In this document: piece after piece, positions 19,323-30,140 of the stretch
Layout: the number at the start of each line of letters is the position of its first letter
Position numbering within the stretch: the stretch's first letter is position 1
DNA from: Methanobrevibacter cuticularis
GTDB taxonomy: Archaea > Methanobacteriota > Methanobacteria > Methanobacteriales > Methanobacteriaceae
DNA: 64,000 bases
Reading direction: 5' to 3'
Assembly (NCBI RefSeq): GCF_001639285.1
Contig: NZ_LWMW01000044.1
Location: forward strand, 1 to 64,000
Position numbers and translations under genes: made by a program
The notes under the pieces: model-generated
Told to the model about the DNA's origin: nothing
The model's input: the letters and a program-made list of their open reading frames with translations, nothing else
Database searches by the model: none

Positions 19323-20402
19323 TCAATTATAATAAGGTATTTCAGCTTCTGCAAAATCCATAGCTCTTTTTCTTGCATTTAATTTGAATTTTGATCTAAG
19401 TTCATCATCAGATAAAATTAAATCAATTGCATTAGCTAAATCCTTGGGATTTTTAGGATCTATTAGGAGTCCCACATCTTTTGTTATTATTTCTTTTATT
19501 CCACCAACATTACTTCCAATAACAGGCTTTCCACAAGCTAGAGCCTCTATTAAAACTAATCCAAAGCTTTCAGAATATGAGGGCAGTATCAATAAATCAG
19601 CACTAGGTATAATATTCTCAATATCATTTCGTGGGCCTGTAAAAATAACATTAGCTATTTTTTCATCACATACTCTTTTTTTCAACTTATTTAAAAGAGG
19701 ACCTCCTCCTACTACAACTAAAGTACAATTTTCCTTCATCAATTGCTTTGCTTTTAGGAGTGTAACCACATTTTTCCTTTTAATAATGTTTCCAACAAAA
19801 AGGATCATAGGTTGATTGGCTGGAATTTTGAGCTCTTTTTTAAATTTAGCTTTTTCATTTGGATGAAATTTATCAACATCAACACTATTCCAATATATTT
19901 TTGTTTTATTCTCTATATTTGGAATATTGACCTTTAGGATTTCTTCCTTTAGAGCTTCACTTACAGCTAAAATTACATCGGCATGCTTCAACACAAATTT
20001 TAATATAGGTTGCATGAACTTGTGTTGAGGATATAAACAAAACATATCTGAGCCATGGGAAGTCACATAAACCTGTTTTTTGGTAAAAATCCCTGCTAAA
20101 ACAGCTACAAGCCCTGCAGGATAAAGATAATGTCCATGTATGATATCAATATCATATTTTCTTATGGTATTAATCAGTTGTATTGTACCAAATAAAACAA
20201 AAAATAAACTTCTAAGACCACCTATATTTGGTCCTTTTGTGCCTATGACATTAATTCCGTCGATATTTTCTATGTTTTTATGAGGATAAGTGATAACAAA
20301 AACTTCATCACCATTTTTCACAAGCTTTTTGGCTAGACTGTGAATATGAACTCCAACCCCCCCAATATGCGGAGGAAACTGACCTACCATAGCTATTTTC
20401 AT
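19323..20402 (-). CDS. GT4-family glycosyltransferase
   Basis: A 359-residue GT-B fold enzyme. The N-terminal half opens 'MKIAMVGQFPPHIGGVGVH', the glycine-rich acceptor loop. The C-terminal half has 'FVGNIIKRKN' and the EX7E motif in 'FGLVLIEALACGKPVIGS', the nucleotide-sugar site of family GT4. It likely adds a sugar to a surface glycan or lipid in the cytoplasm. I start at the ATG at 20402 because GAGG lies 6 bases upstream; the ATG at 20414 forms part of that site. No partner glycan genes are adjacent; DUF354 at 57932 is a distant relative. Confidence 0.88.
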   Translation of the reverse strand: MKIAMVGQFPPHIGGVGVHIHSLAKKLVKNGDEVFVITYPHKNIENIDGINVIGTKGPNIGGLRSLFFVLFGTIQLINTIRKYDIDIIHGHYLYPAGLVAVLAGIFTKKQVYVTSHGSDMFCLYPQHKFMQPILKFVLKHADVILAVSEALKEEILKVNIPNIENKTKIYWNSVDVDKFHPNEKAKFKKELKIPANQPMILFVGNIIKRKNVVTLLKAKQLMKENCTLVVVGGGPLLNKLKKRVCDEKIANVIFTGPRNDIENIIPSADLLILPSYSESFGLVLIEALACGKPVIGSNVGGIKEIITKDVGLLIDPKNPKDLANAIDLILSDDELRSKFKLNARKRAMDFAEAEIPYYN

Positions 20403-20490
20403 TTTATTCCTCATTAAACAAATATATTATTATTTAATTACTCTTTACTCTTGTTGATAATTATTTTTAATAGTTATTCGCTCAATAATC

Positions 20491-20632
20491 ATTATTTTAT
20501 TTCTTATTTTAATAATTACTGTTTTATTAGTTATTTTATTATTATTTTATTTCTTATTTTAATAATCACTGTTTTATTAGTTATTTTCTTATTATTTTAT
20601 TTCTTATTTTAGTAATTATATGTTTATTTTTA
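20491..20632. repeat. 50-bp tandem repeat, about 3 copies
   Basis: Units starting near 20491, 20541 and 20591 share TATTTTATTTCTTATTTTAAT and a GTTTTATTAGTTATTTT half. The rest of the 390-bp gap is TAA/TTA-rich with short ATAATAATA runs and no gene. Confidence 0.85.
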
Positions 20633-20794
20633 TTTAAAAATACTTAGAAAGAGCATTTGTTATATAATAATTTAATAATTAATAATTAATAATTAATAAT
20701 TATTAAGAATTAAAATCATTATAACTATCATAATAATAATAATAATAATAATTTGATTGAATTTTTTAATTTATTTTTGACCATAGTTTGTATT

Positions 20795-21907
20795 CTATTT
20801 GGAATTTAATCTAGTTCCTTTCATATCTACAAGTATTACATCTGTATCAATATTAAACTGGCTTAAACATCTTTCTTTAATAGTTAAGCTTATACTATTT
20901 GAAACTTCTTTGTCTAAATCTTCTTCTTTTAAAATAGCTATCATTTCTTCAGTTGTTTTAGAATTAAAAATCTTTTCAATTGTTTGTGAGTTAGCTCCCA
21001 ATAGTCCAGCATGGGCAGCTATTATTTCTCTTCTACCATCAGCTATTGCATGTTTGGTGTTAAATATTCCTCCGGCTATTTTAACTAATTTTCCAATATG
21101 TCCAAAAAGTGTTAATTTATTTATGCCTCTTTTTTTAGCTTCTTCTAACATGAAACCTATGAAATTACCCATTTGTATAACTTGATCTTTATCAATACTT
21201 AATTCCTTTAATGCAAGTTTTTCTCCAATATTGCCTGGAACAAAAACAAAACTGTCCTTTTTATAACCTTCAGCAATAGCTATATCTAATTGACATAGTA
21301 AAGATTTTTTATAAGCTTTATTAGACATGGATCTAGCTATGCCTGTTGTTCCAAGTATGGAAATTCCTCCAATAATTCCAAGACGAGGATTCATAGTTTT
21401 TTTAGCTATTTTTTCTCCATTTGGTATAGTTATCTCTACTTTAGCTATTTTATCTTCAGGGAGATATTTTTCAATGTTATTAGTTATCATAGATAATGGA
21501 ACTGGATTTATTGCAGGATGATTCACAGGAATTTGAAGTCCTGGTTTTGTTATTGTTCCAACACCTTTTCCTCCAGTAATTATCACATTTTTTTCTACAT
21601 TATCATCCTTATTTTTATTTAATAATTCAACAATAGCTACGATATCTAAATTAACAGTCACATCAGGATCATTATATGGATATTTCACTGAGGAGGCTAT
21701 AGCCTTATTTTTAGCTATTTTCTCACACTTTGCAATTTCTACATTGATTTCTTCAAAAGGAGTGATGATATTAACTAATTCTATTGTTTCATCAGTTAAA
21801 ATTGTTTTTAAAGCTGCAATAGATGATGCTGTGGCTAAACTCCCAGTTGTCAATCCATAAATTGGTTTTAATTCCTTTGAATCAGTAATCTTTCCATCAT
21901 TGATCAT
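20795..21907 (-). CDS. cbiD: cobalt-precorrin-5B C1-methyltransferase CbiD
   Basis: A 370-residue CbiD, which methylates C-1 during ring contraction in anaerobic corrinoid synthesis. It has the N-terminal 'YGLTTGSLATASSIAAL' motif (usually YGxTTGxxAAAAxxAA), 'GGKGVGTITKPGLQIPVNHP' and 'NPRLGIIGGISILGTTGI', all diagnostic. Length is normal. Corrinoids serve the Mtr methyltransferase in methanogenesis. CobQ at 49592 acts later in the same route; the other cbi genes are not here. No obvious ribosome site, so the start is less sure. Confidence 0.93.
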   Translation of the reverse strand: MINDGKITDSKELKPIYGLTTGSLATASSIAALKTILTDETIELVNIITPFEEINVEIAKCEKIAKNKAIASSVKYPYNDPDVTVNLDIVAIVELLNKNKDDNVEKNVIITGGKGVGTITKPGLQIPVNHPAINPVPLSMITNNIEKYLPEDKIAKVEITIPNGEKIAKKTMNPRLGIIGGISILGTTGIARSMSNKAYKKSLLCQLDIAIAEGYKKDSFVFVPGNIGEKLALKELSIDKDQVIQMGNFIGFMLEEAKKRGINKLTLFGHIGKLVKIAGGIFNTKHAIADGRREIIAAHAGLLGANSQTIEKIFNSKTTEEMIAILKEEDLDKEVSNSISLTIKERCLSQFNIDTDVILVDMKGTRLNSK

Positions 21908-22228
21908 AAAAAGCAGCTTCTTTATTTCAATATTGATTAACTAAAATTCATTTATACTATTATCTTATATTACTATTTTATAGCAACTATTCATAATATT
22001 TTTCATAATATTCTTTTATCTTTCATATATTAATAATTTTTAATATTAATAATATAGTTTAATAATACAATAGCTATTGGTTATAAAGGAACTAAGTCAG
22101 TATAGAATATTATTTTTTAAAATAAGATGTAATTGATATGAAAATATTGGAAAAATAATAAAAAATATATTAAATTAGAAAATAAATGATATATATGGTA
22201 TTAATTAAAAAATAAAAAATTTAAATAA
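21908..22228. other. 321-bp AT-rich intergenic region
   Basis: Upstream of cbiD. No gene, repeat array or riboswitch-like fold was recognised. Confidence 0.5.
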
Positions 22229-22477
22229 TTATTTTTTTAATTTAGCCATTAATTCTTCTTTATCAGGGGCTCCAAGAAACTCAACAACACCATTAATAGC
22301 TATGGCTGGAACAGCCATTATACCATAATCTACTGCTCTTTGTCTATCAGTCATTATATTAATGACCTCAACTTCCATACTGTCTCCAATTTCTTCCTTT
22401 GCTTCTTCTACAAGTTTTTCTGCCATTGGACAGTATGGACAACTTGGAGATGTGAATACTTCTACTTTTAAGCTCAT
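22229..22477 (-). CDS. glutaredoxin/thioredoxin-like protein
   Basis: An 82-residue thioredoxin-fold protein with active site CPYC (C13, C16) and cis-proline loop 'VPAIAIN'. It is the short archaeal form seen in methanogens, which can act as thioredoxin in disulfide reduction despite the glutaredoxin-like motif. The ATG at 22477 follows GGAGG by 8 bases; an ATG at 22492 overlaps that site and is rejected. Stands alone. Confidence 0.9.
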   Translation of the reverse strand: MSLKVEVFTSPSCPYCPMAEKLVEEAKEEIGDSMEVEVINIMTDRQRAVDYGIMAVPAIAINGVVEFLGAPDKEELMAKLKK

Positions 22478-22838
22478 TGTGTAATCCTCCATGTGACAAT
22501 TATTATAATATCATATTTTGTCTATAGTTATAGTTATTATATTATTCATTCTTATAAATGTTATTATATTATATATTAACAATCAATTAATATTTCACTT
22601 TATAACATTTATATATTTTTAATAATATTTAAAATTTGATATATTTTATTATGAAAATCATTGAAAAATAGGCTAAGAATTGTCTAAATGAAATTTTCTA
22701 TAATAAATAATTAAAAAATATTAAATATTGAGTTATTTTAAATGATGTATTGGGTGAATCTTGGATTTTAGGTTTTTTTTTAAATGATGTATTGAATAAT
22801 TTTTAATGGTATTCTCTTCAATAAGGGACATAAGAAAA
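22478..22838. other. 361-bp AT-rich intergenic region
   Basis: No gene seen. A short TAAATGATGTATTG sequence occurs twice near 22740-22800. Confidence 0.5.
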
Positions 22839-23669
22839 TTAAATACCAAGTTCCCCTAAAGGTCCATAATCAGGAGACATGGTAATAACCTGATAACCTG
22901 GCCCAATACCTGATTTATTAGCTGCTAATTCGATAGCATATTCTTTTCCACCTAATTTATCGATTAATTTGAAATCAAGAGCTTGTTGTCCAGTATATAT
23001 TTTTCCTTCTGCTATACTTTCAACATAATCAATAGTTAAGTTTCTATTTTTGGCTACAAGTCCTATAAAATGAGCATATTCTTCATCAATCATTGTTTGG
23101 AGCATTTGTCTTTCCTCTGAAGTTAAATTTTTATAATCTGCGCCTATAGCTTTATATTTTCCACCAGTTAATGAATATATGTCTATTCCTTGTTTTTTAT
23201 AATATTCTGAAAGGTCAGCTAATGTTAATATCACTCCAATACTTCCAGTCCAGGAAGAAGGACTAGCTACTATTTCATCTGCACCTGCAGCTATTAAATA
23301 AGCTCCAGAAGTTCCAGTATCACTTATCCAAGCAATCACTGGTTTTTGAGAGCTATTAATTTTACTTAATACTTCTTCACTAGCTACTGGGCTACCTCCG
23401 GGACTGTTTATATCTAAAACAATAGCTCCAATTGATGGATCTGTATTAGCCCTATCAATTAATGCATTAATTATATCAGGGTTTGCTACAGTCATATTTT
23501 CACTACTTGCACCATACCCAATTTCTCCGGCTACAGGTATAACAGCTACTGCACTAGGTCCAGCGATCATTGAAACTATGGGAATAAAAATTAATATAGC
23601 TATAAAAATAGCTATTATTCCGATTCCTCCCAAAATTCCTAATCCAAAATATTTTGTTTTTTTATCCAT
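22839..23669 (-). CDS. SppA-type signal peptide peptidase (S49 family)
   Basis: A 276-residue membrane-anchored serine protease. Residues 8-37 form an N-terminal signal anchor. The S49 core has 'LDINSPGGSP' near 85-94, the nucleophile Ser121 in 'GTSGAYLIA', and the general-base lysine in 'GKYKAIG' (171/173). It is a single-domain form, as in archaea and Gram-positives, and would degrade cleaved signal peptides at the outer face of the membrane. I choose the ATG at 23669, four bases after GGTGA; the adjacent ATG at 23672 is possible. It lies beside a huge secreted adhesin. Confidence 0.92.
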   Translation of the reverse strand: MDKKTKYFGLGILGGIGIIAIFIAILIFIPIVSMIAGPSAVAVIPVAGEIGYGASSENMTVANPDIINALIDRANTDPSIGAIVLDINSPGGSPVASEEVLSKINSSQKPVIAWISDTGTSGAYLIAAGADEIVASPSSWTGSIGVILTLADLSEYYKKQGIDIYSLTGGKYKAIGADYKNLTSEERQMLQTMIDEEYAHFIGLVAKNRNLTIDYVESIAEGKIYTGQQALDFKLIDKLGGKEYAIELAANKSGIGPGYQVITMSPDYGPLGELGI

Positions 23670-24133
23670 CATTTCACCATATATTAAAAATAAAAATAAA
23701 ATATTACAATTTATTCTCATTACAATTTGATATTATAGTTAATATAATTGTTAATATTATAATAATTTTTGTATTGACTAACTTTGATTTTTTGATTGTT
23801 TTTGAGGATGGGACACGATTATTTTCAAGAAAAATTTGATTTCTTTAATTTTGATTTAATAGCTTAATCTTTCTTTAAATTTATTGATTTAATAGTTATT
23901 ATTTTATTAATTGAAACTAAAATTAATAGATATGATAAATTTAAAATATTTTCATAGAATTTTAAAATAGCTAAAATTTAAAAATATATGTTGTGACCCA
24001 GCTCATTAATAAAAAAATTGGATTGATGAAAAAAGTTATTATTGTAGAGTGATAAAAAGTATATCTCATTACAATAAATGTTTTCTTTTTCCATCATAAT
24101 CCTTTAAATGTTTAAATTTTATTGTTTTTCTGT
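23670..24133. other. 464-bp AT-rich intergenic region
   Basis: Upstream of sppA and downstream of the adhesin gene. No gene recognised; a 61-codon open frame at 23654-23839 is Ile/Asn/Val-rich and overlaps the sppA start, so it is not accepted. Confidence 0.5.
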
Positions 24134-27100
24134 TTATTTTTTATCCTTTCTTCTGTAGATACCAAATGCGGATATCAGTAGTAGTATTAAGACACTTATT
24201 ATTGGTATTCCTGTTTTTTTCATAACAACTAAACCATTGGTCTTTGTTGTTGAATTATCACTAGGATTTTCTGTAGTGTTTTTAACATAGTTATCTGAAG
24301 CACTGTCACCATCATATTTATTATTAGAGATAGCTACTACAGTTATTAGATGTTTACCGTCTGATATTTTGTTGGTTGGTATGTATAGGGTTGTGATACC
24401 TTTGTTGTTTGTTTTGTCAGAGCCCATCAATTTACCATCTAAATAGAAACTAATTGGGTAGTCTTTGACAGGTTTTCCAAGGTCATCGATAGCTTTGGCT
24501 GTGATGGTGATAGAACCATCTTTGTGTTCTATAACTTCGAAGGTCACGATAATATAATGTTTTTTATTAACTCCACTATCATTTGCAACAGCAGAGTTAT
24601 AGTTATCATTGCCTTGGAAACTAACAGTTCCTAAAGTGGTTTTCTTTGTTACCAAAGTAGGAATAACAATATTACCATTTTTATCACTGGTAAGAGTCAT
24701 TGACTTACCATCAATAACAACAATAACGGTAGTATGAGCTAAAACATTACCAAACTGATCAGTTAGTTTAACAACAACATTTACAGTATCACCGATATAT
24801 GCATCAGGAACATTGATATCAATAACAACATTCCCCTTAACAACAGTAATATTTTCTGCAATGTTGGTATCATTGGTTTCATTATTAATGTTTTCTTCGT
24901 TAGAAGTAACATTAACACCATTACTAATAGTACCTGTGCCGTTAATACGAACAGTGATTATTAAAGAAATGCTATTGCCATTGTTGAGGTTACCTATATT
25001 CCACACACCAGTACTTGGATCATAAGAACCAACACCAGCGGTATGATTAATGTAGATAAGAGCACTTGGCAATACTTCATTAACAATAACATTAGTTGCA
25101 TTATCTGGGCCATTGTTGGTTACAGTGATATTATAATTAATAGTTTGGCCATTAGTAACAGTACCAGTAACATTAACCACTTTAGTCACAGTTAAATTAA
25201 CAGCTCCTACAACAGTGATGTTTTTTGTAATGTTTGTATTGTTGGTTTCGTTATTAATGTTTTCTTCGTTGGAAGTGACATTAATACTATTACCAATGTT
25301 GCCTGTTCCATTAACATGAACAGTGATTATTAAAGAAATGCTATTGCCATTGTTGAGGTTACCTATATTCCACACACCAGTATTTGGATCGTAAGTTCCA
25401 GCACCAGCGGTATGATTAAGATAGACAAGAGCACTTGGTAATAATTCATTAACTTTAACATTGGTCGCATTATTTGGACCATTGTTGGTTACAGTGATAT
25501 TATAACTAATAGTTTGACCATTAACAACATTACCAGTAACATTAACAGTTTTAGTCACAGTAAGATTAACTCCTGGAACAACAGTGATATTTTCAGTAAT
25601 ATTAGTGCCATTGGTTTCATTATTAATGTTTTCCTCAGTAGAAGTAACATTAACACTATTACCAATATTACCTGTGCCGTTAACACGAACAACAATAATT
25701 AAAGAAATACTATCACCATTAGCTAAATTACCTATATTCCACACACCAGTACTTGGATCATAATTAGCACCAATAGTATGATTAAGATAGACAAGAGCAC
25801 TTGGTAATAATTCATTAACTTTAACATTGGTTGCATTATTTGGACCATTGTTGGTTACAGTGATATTATAACTAATAGTTTGACCATTAACAATGTTACC
25901 AGTAACATTAACAGTTTTAGTCACAGTAAGATTAACTCCTGGAACAACAGTGATATTTTCAGTAATATTAGTGCCATTGGTTTCATTATTAATGTTTTCC
26001 TCAGTAGAAGTAACATTAACACTATTACCAATATTACCTGTGCCGTTAACACGAACAACAATAATTAAAGAAATACTATCACCATTAGCTAAATTACCTA
26101 TATTCCACACACCAGTACTTGGATTATAATTAAGACTAGCAGTATGATTAAGATAGACAAGAGCACTTGGTAATAATTCATTAACTTTAACATTAGTTGC
26201 ATTATTTGGACCATTGTTGGTTACAGTGATATTATAACTAATAGTTTGACCATTAACAACATTACCAGTAACATTAACAGTTTTAGTCACAGTAAGATTA
26301 ACCCCTGGGTCGATTGTGATTGTAGCGTTTGCTGTATCGTCACCAAGATTATCATCATCAGTTGTAACTGTTATATTGTTGGTTAAGTTTACTCTGTTAC
26401 CATTAGTTGTTGCATTAACACGAACAGTCAAAATCATAGTTGCTGTTTCACCCAGGTCTAAGTTGCCTATAGCCCATATTCCAGTAGCATTATCATACAA
26501 TCCAACATTATTAGTATCTGCACTTACAAGAATGAAATTGCCTGATAAGTCTTCATAAACAATTACATTGGTTGCATTTGCTGGGCCATTGTTAGTAACA
26601 GTTATAGTATAAGTTACTTCTTGTCCATTTATAACAACTCCTGTAACATTTGCGGTCTTAGTCACAGTTAAATTCACAGTACCATTAATATCAGGACCAA
26701 GATAGAGAATTATGTCCTTATTATCACCAATAGCTTCAATAGAGAAACCATTAGTATAATTTAACTGTACACTATCAGAGTAGCTATTTCTTGCATCACC
26801 TGTAGTACTGTTTATTGTAGTATTTGTGTTGTCTTTCCATGTGATATTAACTATAAAGTATGGTAGATCACCATAACTGGAAGAGCTAGTTGTTTTACTA
26901 ACATTGTTATACAAAACGAACTGATATGACAAGTTAACATTACCGATTGTACGATTATATGTATCATTGACAATAGTTTTGAAAATATCAGCCGATAGTT
27001 CCATAACAAACCAACTACCAAGATCGTTAACACTCTCAACAGCAGGAGTATTATTACCCCACCAATTCAAGCTAGCATCAGTAGTAGTTTCAAGGTTAAC

Positions 27101-29986
27101 CATATCAAAACCAGTTTTATTAGTATTGTTAAGTATACGATTATAATTGATACGATTACCAGCCACATTAAGAACAACTATTCCTTCTAGGTTATTGAGT
27201 ATAGTAGAACCAGTTAAATTATTATTAGTACCATTAAAAATCACACCAAAATCACTATTGCTGATAGTGGAGTTATAAACCTCATTATTAATTGAACTAG
27301 CATTAAAGAATATAGCAACACCACCATCACTATCAGATGGTCTAGTATACCCTGTGAAATTACCAGTTAAACGATTACCATTAGCACCATTAGTGAATAT
27401 GAACCCACCATTATCATTATAACCAAAACTATCTCTCACTGCATAATTAGTATTATTACCACTTATAGCAACAGCATACAAATTATCAGTAATAGTATTA
27501 GTATTATTTAAACCACTAATATTATAATTCAAATTATTTAAAATAAATTGAATACCAACAGCATTATTAACAATACGATTACCAGATAATGTGAAATTAG
27601 TAGTAGCTAAACCAACAGCATGACTATTACCAGTAAAATTAGAATCCACAATCACACTATTAATACCAGAAGTAAACACACCACCACCATAATTAGCGGT
27701 GTTGTTAGTGAAATTAGAATTATTAATAGTCATATTAGCACCAGTATTATACACAGCACCACCACGAAAAGCGGTGTTGTTAGTGAAATTAGAACTAGTA
27801 ATACTCATATTAGCACCAGTATTATACACAGCACCACCATTACCATTAGTAGCAGTAGCATTGTTGTTAGTGAAATTAGAATTAGTAATATTCATATTAG
27901 CACCAGTATTATACACAGCACCACCAGTACTAGTAGCGGTGTTGTTAGTGAAATTAGAATTAGTAATATTCATATTAGCACCAGTATTATACACAGCACC
28001 ACCCTCCCTAGCAGCTTTGTTGTTAGTGAAGTTAGAACTAGTAATATTCATAGTACCATAATTATACACAGCACCACCACGAGTCCCAACGGTGTTGTTA
28101 GTGAAGTTAGAACTAGTAATATTCATAGTACCATCATTAAACACAGCACCACCACCAAGACTCGAAGTCAGAGAAATAATAAGGCTGTTGTTAGTGAAAC
28201 TAGAATCACTAATATTCATAGTACCACCACCATTAGCTACAGCACCACCATAACCACCATTACTAGTAGCAGCTTTGTTGTTAGTGAAGTTAGAACTAGT
28301 AATATTCATAGTACCATAATTATACACAGCACCACCACGAGCCCCAGCGGTGTTGTTAGTGAAACTAGAACTAGTAATACTCATAGTACCACCATTATAC
28401 ACAGCACCACCAATATTAGCAGTGTTGTTAGTGAAACTAGAACTAGTAATACTCACAGTACCACCATTAAACACAGCACCACCAGTACTAGTAGCGGTGT
28501 TGTTAGTGAAGTTAGAATTATTAATAGTCATATTAGCACCAGTATTATACACAGCACCACCACTACTACCAGTACCGGTGTTGTTAGTGAAATTAGAACT
28601 AGTAATACTCACAGTACCACCCTCACTACTTACAGCACCACCATTAGTAGCATTGTTGTTAGTGAAACTAGAACTAGTAATATTCATAGTACCATAATTA
28701 TACACAGCACCACCAATATTAGCAGTGTTGTTAGTGAAACTAGAACTAGTAATACTCACAGTACCACTCTCACTACTTACAGCACCACCATTAGTAGCAT
28801 TGTTGTTAGTGAAATTAGAACTAGTAATACTCACAGTACCACTCTCACTACTTACAGCACCACCATTAGTAGCATTGTTGTTAGTGAAACTAGAACTAGT
28901 AATACTCATAGTACCAATATTTTGCACAGCACCACCCCTAGTAGCATTGTTGTTAGTGAAACTAGAATTAGTAATACTCACAGTACCACCACCATTACTT
29001 ACAGCACCACCAATATTAGCAGTGTTGTTAGTGAAACTAGAATTAATAATAGCTATATTACCACCCTGATTAACTACAGCACCACCAGTATTAGCGGTAT
29101 TGTTAGTGAAACTAGAACTAGTAATACTCACAGTAACACCACCATTACCATTATACACAACACTACCATACTCAAGAGCTTTGTTGTTAATGAAATTAGA
29201 ACTAGTAATACTCATAGTACGACCATTATTATGCACAGCACCACCCACCCCAGCAGTGTTATTAATGAAATTAGAATTATTAATAGTCATATTAGCACCA
29301 GTATTAGTTACAGCACCACCAGTACTAGTAACGGTGTTGTTAGTGAAATTAGAACTAGTAATACTCATATTAGCACCAGTATTATACACAGCACCACCAA
29401 TACTATTAAAGGTGTTGTTAGTGAAATTAGAATTATTAATAGTCATATTAGCACCAGTATTATACACAGCACCACCACGAAAAGCGGTGTTGTTAGTGAA
29501 ATTAGAACTAGTAATACTCATATTAGCACCAGTATTATACACAGCACCACCACCACCACTACCAGTACCGGTGTTGTTGTTGAATGTGCAGTTGATAAAA
29601 GTTAATAATGTACCTGTATTTTGGTTGTAGATTGCTCCACCAGAAACACTGTTTCCATTGGTGAATGTTAGGTTTATGAATGTAACATTCAAGTTATTGC
29701 CTATTGTGAATATTCTGTTTTGTTTTCGTGCATCGATGATTACTTGGTTTGTTGATGCGTTACCTTGTATTGTTATGTTTTTGTCGATTGTGATTCCATA
29801 GTCACCTGATTTGTTGTATATTCCTTCTTGTAAAGTTAATGTGTCCCCATCGCCTGTACTATTTATTCCTGAGCTTATCGTAGATGAATTATTAATATTT
29901 TGATCTGTTGCACTAATAGTTGATAAACTATATACAACTAAAAACATGACGATTATCGTAAACAAAACTATTTTTTTATATTTCAT
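24134..29986 (-). CDS. giant adhesin-like surface protein 1 (1950 aa)
   Basis: A 1950-residue secreted protein. Order: signal peptide (residues 1-26, 'IVLFTIIVMFLVVYSLSTIS'); a right-handed beta-helix of about 30 short repeats of the type SxFTNNTAxxGGAVYNxG, similar to chlamydial Pmp repeats; a beta-helix cap; five DUF11 repeats ('TKTVNVTG..NGQTISYNI') at roughly 1100-1720; two Ig-like domains; then a C-terminal 'KKTGIPI' motif, membrane helix and basic end YRRKDKK. It probably sits on or in the pseudomurein wall and binds host, syntrophic or surface glycans (inference). The ribosome site GGAG is far from the ATG. An (AT)17 tract lies 95 bp upstream. Confidence 0.93.
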   Translation of the reverse strand: MKYKKIVLFTIIVMFLVVYSLSTISATDQNINNSSTISSGINSTGDGDTLTLQEGIYNKSGDYGITIDKNITIQGNASTNQVIIDARKQNRIFTIGNNLNVTFINLTFTNGNSVSGGAIYNQNTGTLLTFINCTFNNNTGTGSGGGGAVYNTGANMSITSSNFTNNTAFRGGAVYNTGANMTINNSNFTNNTFNSIGGAVYNTGANMSITSSNFTNNTVTSTGGAVTNTGANMTINNSNFINNTAGVGGAVHNNGRTMSITSSNFINNKALEYGSVVYNGNGGVTVSITSSSFTNNTANTGGAVVNQGGNIAIINSSFTNNTANIGGAVSNGGGTVSITNSSFTNNNATRGGAVQNIGTMSITSSSFTNNNATNGGAVSSESGTVSITSSNFTNNNATNGGAVSSESGTVSITSSSFTNNTANIGGAVYNYGTMNITSSSFTNNNATNGGAVSSEGGTVSITSSNFTNNTGTGSSGGAVYNTGANMTINNSNFTNNTATSTGGAVFNGGTVSITSSSFTNNTANIGGAVYNGGTMSITSSSFTNNTAGARGGAVYNYGTMNITSSNFTNNKAATSNGGYGGAVANGGGTMNISDSSFTNNSLIISLTSSLGGGAVFNDGTMNITSSNFTNNTVGTRGGAVYNYGTMNITSSNFTNNKAAREGGAVYNTGANMNITNSNFTNNTATSTGGAVYNTGANMNITNSNFTNNNATATNGNGGAVYNTGANMSITSSNFTNNTAFRGGAVYNTGANMTINNSNFTNNTANYGGGVFTSGINSVIVDSNFTGNSHAVGLATTNFTLSGNRIVNNAVGIQFILNNLNYNISGLNNTNTITDNLYAVAISGNNTNYAVRDSFGYNDNGGFIFTNGANGNRLTGNFTGYTRPSDSDGGVAIFFNASSINNEVYNSTISNSDFGVIFNGTNNNLTGSTILNNLEGIVVLNVAGNRINYNRILNNTNKTGFDMVNLETTTDASLNWWGNNTPAVESVNDLGSWFVMELSADIFKTIVNDTYNRTIGNVNLSYQFVLYNNVSKTTSSSSYGDLPYFIVNITWKDNTNTTINSTTGDARNSYSDSVQLNYTNGFSIEAIGDNKDIILYLGPDINGTVNLTVTKTANVTGVVINGQEVTYTITVTNNGPANATNVIVYEDLSGNFILVSADTNNVGLYDNATGIWAIGNLDLGETATMILTVRVNATTNGNRVNLTNNITVTTDDDNLGDDTANATITIDPGVNLTVTKTVNVTGNVVNGQTISYNITVTNNGPNNATNVKVNELLPSALVYLNHTASLNYNPSTGVWNIGNLANGDSISLIIVVRVNGTGNIGNSVNVTSTEENINNETNGTNITENITVVPGVNLTVTKTVNVTGNIVNGQTISYNITVTNNGPNNATNVKVNELLPSALVYLNHTIGANYDPSTGVWNIGNLANGDSISLIIVVRVNGTGNIGNSVNVTSTEENINNETNGTNITENITVVPGVNLTVTKTVNVTGNVVNGQTISYNITVTNNGPNNATNVKVNELLPSALVYLNHTAGAGTYDPNTGVWNIGNLNNGNSISLIITVHVNGTGNIGNSINVTSNEENINNETNNTNITKNITVVGAVNLTVTKVVNVTGTVTNGQTINYNITVTNNGPDNATNVIVNEVLPSALIYINHTAGVGSYDPSTGVWNIGNLNNGNSISLIITVRINGTGTISNGVNVTSNEENINNETNDTNIAENITVVKGNVVIDINVPDAYIGDTVNVVVKLTDQFGNVLAHTTVIVVIDGKSMTLTSDKNGNIVIPTLVTKKTTLGTVSFQGNDNYNSAVANDSGVNKKHYIIVTFEVIEHKDGSITITAKAIDDLGKPVKDYPISFYLDGKLMGSDKTNNKGITTLYIPTNKISDGKHLITVVAISNNKYDGDSASDNYVKNTTENPSDNSTTKTNGLVVMKKTGIPIISVLILLLISAFGIYRRKDKK
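25122..26290. repeat. 366-369 bp tandem repeats encoding DUF11 domains
   Basis: The DNA encoding DUF11 repeats 2-5 is almost identical. The marker ACAGTGATATTATAA recurs at 25122, 25491, 25857 and 26223, spacings of 369, 366 and 366 bp. The two middle copies share a 189-bp stretch with the same translation in every frame checked. Confidence 0.92.
27650..29600. repeat. beta-helix repeat block of adhesin 1
   Basis: About 1.95 kb of 69-90 bp coding units, each with a TTGTTAGTGAAATTAGAA core (minus-strand SNFTNN) and a GCACCACC core (GGAV). Several long units repeat almost exactly. Stop-free antisense frames of up to 661 codons run through it as a by-product. Confidence 0.93.
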
Positions 29987-30078
29987 AAGTTTTTCAACTC
30001 CGGTTTATTCTACTATTAATTAACTGCATGATTTAATATACAATTATATATTATATATAAACTTTATTGAAAAAGAAT

Positions 30079-30116
<38 letters not shown>

Positions 30117-30140
30117 TAAATAAGTAAATAAAAAATATAG

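Noticed and set aside
21908-22228. Cobalamin riboswitch upstream of cbiD
   Set aside because: No B12-box or conserved stem could be found, and such riboswitches are not expected in this group.
27620-29605. A 661-codon plus-strand open frame opposite adhesin 1
   Set aside because: It is antisense to the beta-helix repeats and consists of Thr/Ser/Ile/His repeats with no ribosome site. Stop-free antisense frames follow from the repeat codons.
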